Shown: positions 17,856 through 25,800 of the stretch, piece after piece
Position numbering within the stretch: the stretch's first letter is position 1
Layout: the number at the start of each line of letters is the position of its first letter
Source of the DNA: Heyndrickxia coagulans DSM 1 = ATCC 7050
GTDB taxonomy: Bacteria; Bacillota; Bacilli; Bacillales; Bacillaceae_C
Assembly (NCBI RefSeq): GCF_000290615.1
Contig: NZ_ALAS01000239.1
Coordinates: 1-45,064, forward strand
Reading direction: 5' to 3'
DNA: 45,064 nt
Program-made: the position numbers and the translations under genes
Notes under the pieces: model-generated
Database searches by the model: none
What the model was told of the DNA's origin: nothing
What the model saw: only the letters and a program-made list of their open reading frames with translations

Positions 17856-18515
17856 TCAACGGCTTTCAATAAACCGGATTACTTCTTCAAGCGGCGTTTC
17901 TGCCATTGACCCGAGGCGGTGGTCAATCTCGCCGAACTTGAGGTCTTTTGTTACCCGGTTCGGGACGACTACGCATGCCATACCGGCGCGTTTTGCCGCA
18001 AGCGACCCGTTTGGCGAATCTTCGAAGACGAGGCATTGTTCTGGTTCCACGCCGAGACAGCCGGCCGCTTTCAAATACAAAGCTGGGTCCGGTTTGACTT
18101 TTTCAACGTCATCGGAAGATTTGATGCAGTCAAAATAAGCGAGAAGGCCAAGCTGGCGCAAATAGCGGTGCAGCCATTTCCTGTCAGAGCTTGAAGCCAG
18201 TCCGACTTTAAGCCCGAGGTTCTTGGCCGACTTTAAATAATCTTCCACGCCTTCGCGGGCCGCGCCTTTTTCGAGCCGTTTTAAAAACATTTCCTCCAGC
18301 TCGTGGTCCAGTTTTTCTGTGTCAAGCGGCTTTTTGATCTGCTCTTCAAGATATTTAAACGGCTTAAAATCCGAATGCGTGCCAACCCCCTTTCCCCATA
18401 GTTCAAGCGGCATCTCGCAATCGTAGCCGCGGAAAATTTCACAAAGCGCTTCATAATGTTCCGATTCCGTATCCATAATCAGCCCGTCGAAATCAAAAAT
18501 CACAGCTTTTATCAT
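17856..18515 (-). CDS. HAD-superfamily phosphatase, YhcW/beta-PGM-like
   Basis: 219 residues with all four HAD motifs: DFDGLIMDTE (residues 8-17) with the nucleophile and acid/base Asp, ASSSDRKW near 108-115, KPDPALYL near 141-148, and FEDSPNGSLAAKRAG near 164-178, plus an alpha-helical C1 cap. DGLIMDTE and the lack of the beta-PGM cap arginine loop point to a general sugar-phosphate or nucleotide phosphatase like B. subtilis YhcW. ATG at 18515 has AAAGGGG 8 bases upstream. Transcribed away from qox; a four-copy TTCATA repeat of PhoP-box type lies 150 bases upstream in its orientation. Substrate unknown. Confidence 0.85.
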   Translation of the reverse strand: MIKAVIFDFDGLIMDTESEHYEALCEIFRGYDCEMPLELWGKGVGTHSDFKPFKYLEEQIKKPLDTEKLDHELEEMFLKRLEKGAAREGVEDYLKSAKNLGLKVGLASSSDRKWLHRYLRQLGLLAYFDCIKSSDDVEKVKPDPALYLKAAGCLGVEPEQCLVFEDSPNGSLAAKRAGMACVVVPNRVTKDLKFGEIDHRLGSMAETPLEEVIRFIESR

Positions 18516-18666
18516 CCGTAAAACCCCTTTCTGTTTCCCGTAACATTATACGTTAAAAATACTTTTCCTCCCAGAATGGTTTTGAAATCTTTTCCAAAAT
18601 ATTAAATCCCATATTCCTTCACAAAGTTGTAAATTATTTCTAGATAATGCCAGTATTTGACAAATC

Positions 18667-18705
18667 TATGAAAAATATATGAACTTTTTATGAAAATTTT
18701 ATGAA
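18667..18705 (-). promoter_or_regulatory. Four phased TTCATA repeats (PhoP-box-like)
   Basis: TATGAA occurs at 18667, 18678, 18689 and 18700, exactly 11 bp apart. On the minus strand this reads TTCATA-N5 four times, fitting the B. subtilis PhoP core site of four TT(A/C/T)A(C/T)A hexamers with 5-bp spacers. A CATTAT -10-like element follows on the minus strand (18649-18644). The rest of the 345-base AT-rich gap 18516-18860 shows no gene; a weak hairpin with a T-run (AAAGGTG 18776, CACCTTT 18798) lies nearer to qoxA. Confidence 0.55.
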
Positions 18706-18860
18706 ACATGGCGGAATAAGGGTAAAAGACAATACATCTATATTTTTTTATTGTAAAATAGGTTAGCACCATAATAAAGGTGAAAAAATAAAAGTACCAC
18801 CTTTTTTTCATTTGCTTTTATTTGTACACTATTTTACCAAACCGGAAGGAGAGAAAAAAT

Positions 18861-19787
18861 GTGTTGAGGAAACTACCTTGGAAACTGGTGCTGCTTTTGT
18901 CCCTCACATCGCTCTTTTTGCTCGGCGGATGTGACACCAAAATTGCAGTGCTCGACCCACAAGGCCCAATGGCGCGGGAACAATATCATTTGATTGTTTA
19001 CTCATCCATCTTAATGGCCTTTGTATTCGTCGTTGTCCTTGGGTTGTATCTTTATATGGTGATAAAATACAGGGCGTCGCGTCTGCCGGCTGATTATAAA
19101 CCGCCGCAAATCCACGGCCATAAAGTGCTGGAAACGGTGTGGACCATTATCCCGGTGCTGATTATTATTGCCATTGCCATTCCAACCGTTAAAGCAAACT
19201 ATTCGGTTGAAGAAACGCCAAAATCCATGAAAAGCGAAAAACCTTTAACGATTTATGTCACGTCATCGGAATGGAAATGGATTTTCAGTTATCCGGAACA
19301 GGGCATTGAAACCGTTAACTATGTAAACATCCCGGCTGGGCGGCCAATCAATTTCGAATTGACATCATCCGGTACGATGGCATCTTTCTGGATCCCTGAA
19401 CTTGGCGGACAGAAATATACGATGCCGAACATGACGATGAGGCTGATTCTGGCTGCAGACCACCCTGGCGAATATACGGGAAGAAACGCAAACTTCAACG
19501 GGGAAGGCTTTGCAAAGATGGACTTCGATGTGTTGGCCCAAACACCGAAAGATTTTAATGCGTGGGTGAAGGAAGTCAAAAGCAGAGCGCCTCAAATGAA
19601 AAAATCGGATTATGAAAAACTGATTAAAAAAGAAGGCCTCGTAGGAAGACAGACTTACACGGGAACCCATTTAAAATGGGATAAACCGGATGAACAAAAA
19701 AGCTATTATGAAGAATCGGAAAAAGGTGAGAAACAAAATCACCATCACCACCACGATATGTCCGGTATGGATATGGGCGGAAAATAA
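18861..19787 (+). CDS. qoxA: Quinol oxidase aa3-600 type, subunit II
   Basis: Lipoprotein signal with lipobox LLGGC (Cys near residue 24), two membrane helices (about 45-70 and 95-120), then the periplasmic-type cupredoxin domain (YVTSSEWKWIFSYPEQGIE near 142-160, IPELGGQKYTMPNM near 190-203). The CuA ligands Cys-x3-Cys/His/Met of cytochrome c oxidases are absent (the loop reads TGRNANFNGEGFAKM), so it accepts electrons from menaquinol and not cytochrome c. GTG at 18861 with AAGGAGAG 7 bases upstream is the start; a longer frame from TTG 18822 would put the binding site inside the coding region. The tail is unusual: a run of histidines then DMSGMDMGGK. First gene of qoxABCD. Confidence 0.93.
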   Translation: MLRKLPWKLVLLLSLTSLFLLGGCDTKIAVLDPQGPMAREQYHLIVYSSILMAFVFVVVLGLYLYMVIKYRASRLPADYKPPQIHGHKVLETVWTIIPVLIIIAIAIPTVKANYSVEETPKSMKSEKPLTIYVTSSEWKWIFSYPEQGIETVNYVNIPAGRPINFELTSSGTMASFWIPELGGQKYTMPNMTMRLILAADHPGEYTGRNANFNGEGFAKMDFDVLAQTPKDFNAWVKEVKSRAPQMKKSDYEKLIKKEGLVGRQTYTGTHLKWDKPDEQKSYYEESEKGEKQNHHHHHDMSGMDMGGK

Positions 19788-19811
19788 TCATTGGAATAGG
19801 AGGAAAACAGT

Positions 19812-21761
19812 GTGAAACTTAGTGATTTTTTCGTCACCGGTGAACCGGCCATATATGCCGCCGAAGTTGGCATGGCACTTGGCGCGGCCGCTGTGATCTT
19901 TTCTCTAACCTATTTCAAGAAATGGAAATGGTTATGGAAAGAATGGCTGACAACCGTTGACCATAAAAAAATCGGGATTATGTACATTATTGTTGCGGTA
20001 TTAATGTTATTCCGCGGCGGTGTCGATGCTTTAATGATGAGAACACAGCTTGCACTGCCGAACCAGCATCTGCTTGATGCCAACCATTATGACGGGATCT
20101 TTACGACCCACGGGGTTGTCATGATCTTATTTATGGCGATGCCGTTTTTGTTCGGCCTGATTAACGTTGCTGTTCCGCTCCAAATCGGGGCGCGCGATGT
20201 TGCCTTCCCGCTTTTGAACGCATTCAGCTTCTGGGCAATGGTTGCAGGGATGTGCCTCTTTAATATTTCATTTATTATCGGGGGTTCCCCTACTGCCGGC
20301 TGGACGAACTACTTCCCGCTTGCAGGCCCGGAATTTACAAAAGGTGTCGGAAACAACTATTATGCAATGGGCCTGCAGCTTTCCGGGATCGGGACACTGG
20401 CAACAGCCGTGAACTTCATTGTCACGATTCTGAAAATGAGGGCGCCGGGCATGACATTAATGAAAATGCCGATGTTCGTATGGTCTACTTTGATTACTTT
20501 TATCATCGTGCTTTTTGCTTTCCCTGTTTTGACAGTGGCTTTGGCAGAAGTAACGTTTGACCGTACTTTCGGCGCACACTTCTTTACCATGGGTTCAGGC
20601 GGCAGCCCGATGTTATGGGCAAACTTGTTCTGGATCTGGGGCCACCCGGAAGTGTACATTGTGTTGCTGCCATCTCTTGGGATTTACTCGGAAATTATCG
20701 CTACATTCTCGGGTAAACGATTGTTTGGATATGCCTCCATGGTCTTTGCGATGGCTGGTATCGCATTCTTCAGTTATTTCACATGGGTTCACCACTTCTT
20801 TACAATGGGGAACACAGCAGTCGTAAACTCGTTCTTCTCGATCTCAACGATGATTATCGCGATACCAACGGGTGTCAAATTATTTAACGAAATCTTTACA
20901 TTGCATAAAGGGAAAATTAGAACAACAACGCCTATGCTTTGGTCGCTTGCCTTTATCCCGACATTTTTGATCGGCGGGGTTACGGGTGTTATGCTTTCCA
21001 TGGCAGCAGCAGACTATCAATATCACAATTCATATTTCCTGATTGCCCACTTCCACTATACATTGATTCCGGCAGTCGCCTATGCATGTTTCGCAGGGCT
21101 CCACTACTGGTATCCGAAAATGTTCGGCTATATGCTGAATGAAAAACTGGGCAAAATTACGTTCTGGTTGTGGATGGTCGGCTTTAACCTTTGCTTCCTG
21201 CCACAATTCTTTGTCGGCCTCGACGGAATGGCGCGCCGGATGTACACTTATGAAGCAGGACTTGGCTGGACAGGTTGGAACTTCGCCTCTACAGTAGGTG
21301 CCTATATCATGGGGATTGGGTTCCTCGTCCTGGCTTGGAACATTGTTTACAGCATTAAACATGGCGTTCGCGACACGACCGGTGATCCTTGGGATGGCCG
21401 CACATTAGAATGGGCAACCCCTACACCGGTTCCGGAATATAACTTTGCGAAACAGCCGGTTGTCTCTACACTTGATGCGTTCGCAGAATACAAAGAAAAC
21501 GGCACACCGATTTACCGGGATGAAGAGTACAAACCGATCCATATGCCAAATAACTCGGCAATGCCATTTTTCTCCGCTGTATCGATGGGCCTTGCAGGTT
21601 TCGGCCTTGTCTGGTCCTGGTGGTGGCTCGCCATTCTCGGCGGTTTGATGATGCTCGGCTGCCTTGCGTGGAGATCGTTTGACCCGGATAAAGGGCACTA
21701 TATCAGTGTAGAAGAAATCATTCGCACAGAAAATACAAGAGCAGGAGGTGTAAAACGATGA
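19812..21761 (+). CDS. qoxB: Quinol oxidase subunit I
   Basis: The 649-residue catalytic subunit reduces O2 and pumps protons. It has about 14-15 membrane helices with the heme-copper ligands in place: TTHGVVMIL (heme a His, near residue 99-107), WGHPEVYIV with the His-Tyr crosslink pair near 278-286, the CuB pair in FTWVHHFFTMG near 323-333, and IAHFHYTLIP (heme ligands) near 411-420. It starts with GTG at 19812 behind AGGAGG, 24 bases after qoxA, and overlaps qoxC by 4 bases. Length and motifs match Bacillus QoxB. Confidence 0.97.
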   Translation: MKLSDFFVTGEPAIYAAEVGMALGAAAVIFSLTYFKKWKWLWKEWLTTVDHKKIGIMYIIVAVLMLFRGGVDALMMRTQLALPNQHLLDANHYDGIFTTHGVVMILFMAMPFLFGLINVAVPLQIGARDVAFPLLNAFSFWAMVAGMCLFNISFIIGGSPTAGWTNYFPLAGPEFTKGVGNNYYAMGLQLSGIGTLATAVNFIVTILKMRAPGMTLMKMPMFVWSTLITFIIVLFAFPVLTVALAEVTFDRTFGAHFFTMGSGGSPMLWANLFWIWGHPEVYIVLLPSLGIYSEIIATFSGKRLFGYASMVFAMAGIAFFSYFTWVHHFFTMGNTAVVNSFFSISTMIIAIPTGVKLFNEIFTLHKGKIRTTTPMLWSLAFIPTFLIGGVTGVMLSMAAADYQYHNSYFLIAHFHYTLIPAVAYACFAGLHYWYPKMFGYMLNEKLGKITFWLWMVGFNLCFLPQFFVGLDGMARRMYTYEAGLGWTGWNFASTVGAYIMGIGFLVLAWNIVYSIKHGVRDTTGDPWDGRTLEWATPTPVPEYNFAKQPVVSTLDAFAEYKENGTPIYRDEEYKPIHMPNNSAMPFFSAVSMGLAGFGLVWSWWWLAILGGLMMLGCLAWRSFDPDKGHYISVEEIIRTENTRAGGVKR

Positions 21762-22366
21762 GCGACGAACATTTGGATACATCATTGCCCCTCGAATACC
21801 AGCGCAATCAGGACCGTTTAACCATTTTCGGTTTCTGGGTTTTCCTGGCGGCTGAAATCACTTTGTTTGCAACGCTGTTTGCAACGTATTTTACACTCCA
21901 GCACCAAACAGCAGGCGGGCCTGCTCAGCAGGACATCTTTGAGCTCAAAGGTGTCCTGATTGAAACCTTTGTCCTTTTGACAAGCAGTTTTACATGCGGA
22001 ATTGCCGTCTTCAATATGCGAAACCGGAATAAAGGCGCGATGCTCGGCTGGTTTATCGTTACCCTTCTTCTCGGTTTAACTTTCGTCGGCTTTGAAATCA
22101 ATGAATTTGTCACGTACGTTCATGATGGGGCAACACTGCAGACAAGCGCATTCCTTTCCGCATTCTATTTATTGCTCGGAACGCACGGATGCCACGTTTC
22201 CCTCGGGATTTTATGGGGAATATCGATTATTATACAACTGATCCGCCGCGGTTTAACGCCGATGACGGCACGCAAATTTTTCGTTGTAAGTATTTACTGG
22301 CACTTCCTTGATGTTGTCTGGATCTTTATCTTCACTTTCGTTTATTTAGGAGGGTTGATGAAATAA
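21758..22366 (+). CDS. qoxC: Quinol oxidase subunit III
   Basis: 202 residues with five hydrophobic helices and the subunit III signature (FGFWVFLAAEITLFATLFATYF near 25-46, LLGTHGCHVSLGILW near 132-146, YWHFLDVVWIFIFT near the C-terminus). It stabilises subunit I. The start ATGA overlaps the qoxB stop, and GGAGG lies just inside the end of qoxB, showing translational coupling. Confidence 0.95.
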   Translation: MSDEHLDTSLPLEYQRNQDRLTIFGFWVFLAAEITLFATLFATYFTLQHQTAGGPAQQDIFELKGVLIETFVLLTSSFTCGIAVFNMRNRNKGAMLGWFIVTLLLGLTFVGFEINEFVTYVHDGATLQTSAFLSAFYLLLGTHGCHVSLGILWGISIIIQLIRRGLTPMTARKFFVVSIYWHFLDVVWIFIFTFVYLGGLMK

Positions 22367-22650
22367 TGGAGCATCATTCAAAATATCCGATCGGCCATGT
22401 CATCGGTTTTCTGCTTTCAATCGTATTGACCCTTGTGGCACTGTATGTTGCTTTGTATACCAACCTTTCTAAAACGGCGATCATCTGGACAATCGGATTG
22501 TTTGCCTTCCTCCAGGCTGGCGTGCAATTATTTATGTTCATGCACGTCAAAGAAGGCGAAAACGGAAAGATCAATGTCAGCAATATGATCTACAGCATCA
22601 TCATTGCGATCGTCGTTGTTTACGGAACCATCTGGGTTATGCACTTTTAA
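22366..22650 (+). CDS. qoxD: Quinol oxidase subunit IV
   Basis: 94 residues with three membrane helices; the second carries QAGVQLFMFMHVKEGE, typical of subunit IV of bacterial terminal oxidases (CyoD/CtaF/QoxD). The ATG shares its A with the qoxC stop codon, and AGGAGG lies about 10 bases upstream. It is the last gene of the operon. Confidence 0.94.
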   Translation: MEHHSKYPIGHVIGFLLSIVLTLVALYVALYTNLSKTAIIWTIGLFAFLQAGVQLFMFMHVKEGENGKINVSNMIYSIIIAIVVVYGTIWVMHF

Positions 22651-22659
22651 CCAAAAAAA

Positions 22660-22691
22660 CCTGCATCCTTTTAGCGGATGCAGGTTTTTTT
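22660..22691 (+). terminator. qox operon terminator
   Basis: CCTGCATCC (22660-22668) pairs with GGATGCAGG (22676-22684), flanked by seven As and seven Ts. Confidence 0.93.
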
Positions 22692-22828
22692 ATGGCTTGT
22701 CTGGACAGACGCATTTGCAAATACGGCCAAATCGGCGATTCTTCCCGAGGGCCGGTTTATGGCTTGAACGCATCAACCGGTATCAACCCGGACCGGATGG
22801 ATGCCTTTTGGCGCTGGTTATGCCGCAC

Positions 22829-23133
22829 TTATTGCGCTGTATAACCGCCGTCCACGAGCAGGGCAATGCCGGTTACAAATTCATTTTCACTGAGGAATAC
22901 GATGGCCTTGTCGCAAGGCCGGCGACGGACTGTTCATCAGATGCATCGGCGCGAATAAAGCAAACATCCGCCCCTTTTTCTTTGAGTTCTTTTTCAACCG
23001 TTTTGCCGCTTTCTTCGTTGTAATCGGAAATCACCACTTTCGCCCCTTTTTCCGTAAAAGCTTTTGCGGTTGCAAGCCCGATCCCGGAAGCGCCGCCTGT
23101 GACAATTGCAATTTTATTTTCTAAGCTGGCCAT
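22829..23133 (-). pseudogene. Short-chain dehydrogenase gene with large internal deletion
   Basis: The start is intact: ATG 23133 behind GGGAGG, then MASLENKIAIVTGGASGIG (the TGxxxGIG cofactor motif) and on to about residue 77 (ADASDEQSV). The sequence then jumps, in another frame, to the normal SDR tail DKAIVFLSENEFVTGIAL and LVDGGYTAQ ending at 22829. The region with the catalytic Ser and YxxxK is missing, about 140-150 codons judged from the usual 250-residue length. Both ends and the promoter remain, so the deletion is simple and probably recent. It cannot make an active enzyme. Confidence 0.85.
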
Positions 23134-23170
23134 TATGATTCCCTCCCATTGTGAGTATGTGCACATTTTC

Positions 23171-23200
23171 ACTATACCGCTTTAAAGTAAGCGCTGTCAA
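23171..23200 (-). promoter_or_regulatory. Promoter of the SDR pseudogene
   Basis: On the minus strand a perfect TTGACA (complement of 23195-23200) and TATAGT (complement of 23171-23176) are 18 bases apart, about 40 bases upstream of the start codon. Confidence 0.75.
23186..23199 (-). promoter_or_regulatory. cre-like site over the SDR -35
   Basis: TGACAGCGCTTACT on the minus strand matches the catabolite-repression consensus TGWAAGCGYTWACA at 12 of 14 positions and overlaps the -35, where CcpA would repress. Confidence 0.5.
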
Positions 23201-23298
23201 TTCTTGATATCTTTTTTACGAAAAACATTTTGCCTGGCTGGAATTGTTCTTCAGCCGCCACTCCCGGTTTTCCAGCAAAAAGCCTGGTAAGCAGGAAA

Positions 23299-23336
23299 GC
23301 TGCTGCCCGGGATGCTTTTGCATCCCGGGCAGCAGC
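23299..23336 (-). terminator. Very strong hairpin after the tagH-like gene
   Basis: A 17-bp perfect GC-rich stem (23299-23315 with 23320-23336) closes a 4-base loop, directly after the stop at 23339. The T-tract on the minus strand is short (TTTCC), so it may also be an RNA stabiliser. Confidence 0.75.
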
Positions 23337-23338
23337 CC

Positions 23339-24151
23339 TTATTCTGCCACTTTTTCTTTTCTTTCTTTGCTCCGTTTTTCGAGAATCATCTGTTTGAAGT
23401 TTTTCTGTTTGTCTTTTGGCCATGATTTGAATTCTTTCAGGAACTTTTCGTAATTTGGCAGGACATCATCGATCGCGCCGTATTGCTTAATTTCCCCTGC
23501 TTCCAGCCACATCGCTTTCTCGCAAAATTTCTTTACCTGGCCCATCGAGTGGCTGATGAAAAAGATCGTTTTGCCCGCATCCTTGAATTCATTCATCTTC
23601 TCAAAACATTTATCGGCAAATGTCTGGTCGCCGACCGATAACGCCTCGTCAATGACAAGAATATCAGGGTCAACGTTGACCGAGATGGCAAATCCGAGCC
23701 GTGACTTCATCCCGCTTGAATATTTTTTAACAGGCTGGTCAATGAACTGCCCGATATCCGCAAATTCAATAATCTGAGGGGTCAGCTCTTTAATCTGCTT
23801 TTTTGTGAACCCAAGCATCAGGCATTTCAGTTCAATATTTTCAAGGCCCGACAATTCATTGTTTAAGCCGGAGTTGATGGCAATCAGCGATGTTTCCCCA
23901 TATAAATCAATTGTTCCGGTTGTGGGCGGAATAATACCGGTAATCAAATTGGACAAGGTTGATTTGCCGGCGCCGTTAACGCCGATCACGCCGATGACAT
24001 CCCCGGTGCTTGCCTCAAAAGAAATATTCTGCAGGGCGTAAAAATCATCCCCGTAACCGCCCGGCAAAATAATATCGAGGATTTTTTCCGAATTGCTCCG
24101 GTACATTTTATACTTTTTCGAAACGTTTTTAAATCTGACAGATATGCTCAT
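23339..24151 (-). CDS. tagH: Teichoic-acid/polysaccharide exporter ATPase, TagH-like (short form)
   Basis: ABC ATPase of the O-antigen/teichoic acid export subfamily. Walker A is GVNGAGKSTL (near 58-67), the signature is KKYSSGMKSRLGFA (near 142-155), Walker B is DILVIDEALSVGD (near 163-175) with the H-loop in FISHSM (near 198-203). The KILDIILPG and TSLIAINSGLNNELSG segments are typical of TagH. It couples ATP to flipping of lipid-linked wall polymer through the TagG permease. At 270 aa it lacks the long C-terminal extension of B. subtilis TagH (about 530 aa), and no TagG gene is adjacent in this window. ATG at 24151 follows GGGAG; own promoter at 24187-24215. Confidence 0.85.
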   Translation of the reverse strand: MSISVRFKNVSKKYKMYRSNSEKILDIILPGGYGDDFYALQNISFEASTGDVIGVIGVNGAGKSTLSNLITGIIPPTTGTIDLYGETSLIAINSGLNNELSGLENIELKCLMLGFTKKQIKELTPQIIEFADIGQFIDQPVKKYSSGMKSRLGFAISVNVDPDILVIDEALSVGDQTFADKCFEKMNEFKDAGKTIFFISHSMGQVKKFCEKAMWLEAGEIKQYGAIDDVLPNYEKFLKEFKSWPKDKQKNFKQMILEKRSKERKEKVAE

Positions 24152-24186
24152 AGATTAGAACTCCCTGTTGTATATTCAATACGATT

Positions 24187-24215
24187 ATTATAAAGAAACA
24201 AATGCCGTTCGTTAA
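24187..24215 (-). promoter_or_regulatory. Promoter of the tagH-like gene
   Basis: Minus-strand TATAAT (complement of 24187-24192) with TTAACG (complement of 24210-24215) 17 bases upstream, immediately after the vanZ-like stop codon. Confidence 0.55.
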
Positions 24216-24218
24216 GCA

Positions 24219-24710
24219 TTATCGGGATTTTTTCCTTCGCGTAAACCATAAAAACAGACAGACGCCAATCATGATTCCGAAGCTGTCAAAAGTGATGACA
24301 TCTATAAAATGCCCTGTTCTGCCGCTGACAAAACTTTGATGCCATTCGTCAAGATTGGCATAGAGAAAACTTGCCAGAAAGCCGGCCGGAACTGCAAAAC
24401 GGGCAGGAACCAAAACCGTGCGCAAAGTCAGAAGGATCAGCAAAGTGCAGACGGCATATTCCGCCACATGGCAAAATTTCCGGATCCAGAATTCAATAAA
24501 ATCATACGGCAGCGTTGACGTTACAAGCGCACCCCCGTAATAGAATTCGATTTTCGGCAATGTGTTTGCATCGAGGCGTACCAGCTTTTCCAGTTCCGGC
24601 CGCATGTCCTGTTCCTTATAGGGCTGGTTGGAGAAAAGAAACATGGCAGCCATAAACAGGATACAGAGACCTGCAAGCACCAGCGCGCTTTGTTTTTTCT
24701 TCATGAGCAA
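24219..24710 (-). CDS. VanZ-family membrane protein
   Basis: About 163 residues with four hydrophobic segments. The N-terminal helix carries FLFSNQPY, and the core has the VanZ motifs FCHVAEYAV near 85 and ANLDEWHQSFVSGRTGHFIDVITFDS near 120-145. VanZ gives low-level teicoplanin resistance in enterococci; most chromosomal members have no assigned role but are thought to act in the envelope. A TTG at 24710 is 8 bases after GGAGG and is my preferred start; the ATG at 24704 is 14 bases away and a TTG at 24716 only 2. It precedes the tagH-like gene on the same strand, but that gene has its own promoter. Confidence 0.83.
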   Translation of the reverse strand: MLMKKKQSALVLAGLCILFMAAMFLFSNQPYKEQDMRPELEKLVRLDANTLPKIEFYYGGALVTSTLPYDFIEFWIRKFCHVAEYAVCTLLILLTLRTVLVPARFAVPAGFLASFLYANLDEWHQSFVSGRTGHFIDVITFDSFGIMIGVCLFLWFTRRKKSR

Positions 24711-24867
24711 TGGCAAAGCCTCCTATTCGCTCTTTCCATTTTACATGAGTAAGAAAAATGTTGCATCCTTTTTGGGCGTTTTTCTTCCAACGGACAAAAA
24801 AAGAAGCCGCCCTTTTCAGCCGTTTCCACGGAAGAAAAAAGCATGGCATTTGCCCTTTATCATAAGC

Positions 24868-24890
24868 AAAAAAACCGGGACGGCTCCCGG
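24868..24890 (-). terminator. Terminator after the Ig-like fragment
   Basis: CCGGGA (24875-24880) and TCCCGG (24885-24890) form a hairpin; the seven As at 24868-24874 give a T-run on the minus strand. The rest of 24711-24960 shows no gene. Confidence 0.65.
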
Positions 24891-24960
24891 CCTTTTTGGC
24901 CCTGAAACGTTATGCTCCTTTTGAAAAGCGATATCGTTTTGAATGGAGTGATCCGCTCTC

Positions 24961-25455
24961 CTATTTTTGTACCGTAATCGTTTTAGCGTCGCTCCAAATG
25001 CCGTTTTTAACAGCATACAACGACAATTTTGCGCCTGCCTTTTGCTTTTTGATTTTCACGGTGAACCTGCCATTTTTTCCGGCAACAGCATGGCCGATTG
25101 CCGTTTTTCCGGTTTTGACATAGACTTTGGACCCGCTAAGTGCAGTTCCGGTCACTTTCGTTGCGCCTGCTTTAACGCCCTGTGCGGACGGTGCCGGCGG
25201 TTTTACGGTTGTGGCTGCGGCCTTTCCTGTATGGCGCGCTGCATCGGTTACATAGACATACAGTTTTCTGCCGATGCATTGCGGTTGTATCTTGGCCGCA
25301 AATTCCCCGTTTTTACCGGCCTTGCCGGTTCCGATCGTTGTTTTGCCGGCTTTCACCGTGATTTTCGCATATGGCTCTGCTGTGCCGGTTACCTTTTTCG
25401 AAAAATTGGTGACAGTCCGCAAACCGGACCGGTTGGCCGGACTCTGTTGAATCAA
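24961..25455 (-). pseudogene. C-terminal fragment of an Ig-like-repeat surface protein
   Basis: The frame encodes two tandem bacterial Ig-like modules: KKVTGTAEPYAKITVKAGK..GKAGKNGEF and TKVTGTALSGSKVYVKTGK..AVAGKNGRF, each about 75 residues, with a KPPAPS linker between and TVQK at the end. These modules occur in long secreted or wall-bound proteins of Bacillaceae. Here there is no signal peptide, no wall anchor and no proper start: the first usable codon is a TTG at 25455 without a ribosome binding site. The expected N-terminal part is missing, so I read it as the surviving 3' end of a truncated gene that still has its terminator. Confidence 0.6.
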
Positions 25456-25750
25456 ACAGATACGTCCCGGCCGAAAATGTGCATCTGCCCAGAATATACC
25501 ATGCCTTATTTTTTAAGTAAAGAAAAATCAGGCTCATTTTTTCGCAAAATTTCTGCAAATGATGCCTGTTTTTGCAGAAAGGGAAAATCGTACTGAACCT
25601 GCATAGAAGCGGGAAAGAAGATCCGGCGTACATGGCAGGGCGGCACCAATACAGGCGGTTCCTGAGAGATGGCCGGGGCGCTGAAAATGAGCCTTGTCCT
25701 TTGTTGTGAGGGAGCCGATTATGGTGTTCTGCATCAATCTGCCGCACGGC
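25456..25750. other. Non-coding stretch, unassigned
   Basis: About 295 bases between the Ig-like fragment and the pgcA terminator. Frames here are short, have no ribosome binding sites and give no recognisable protein. It may hold debris of the missing part of the Ig-like gene or a non-coding repeat; nothing can be named. Confidence 0.3.
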
Positions 25751-25751
25751 G

Positions 25752-25785
25752 AAAAAACGCCCCGGACGTCAGATCCGCCCGGGGC
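25752..25785 (-). terminator. pgcA terminator
   Basis: GCCCCGG (25759-25765) pairs with CCGGGGC (25779-25785); the AAAAAA at 25752-25757 gives a six-T run on the minus strand. Confidence 0.88.
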
Positions 25786-25800
25786 ACCCTATGAATACAA

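Noticed and set aside
18602-18811. 69-codon minus-strand frame in the gap before qoxA
   Set aside because: Extremely AT-rich composition, no ribosome binding site, and it overlaps the phased repeat array.
18861-22650. Cytochrome c oxidase ctaCDEF
   Set aside because: Subunit II lacks CuA ligands and a cytochrome c domain and matches QoxA in the surrounding motifs, so this is the quinol oxidase operon.
25313-25747. Minus-strand frame spanning the gap before pgcA
   Set aside because: It reads the Ig-like fragment in a wrong frame at its end and has low-complexity, unrecognisable sequence before that.
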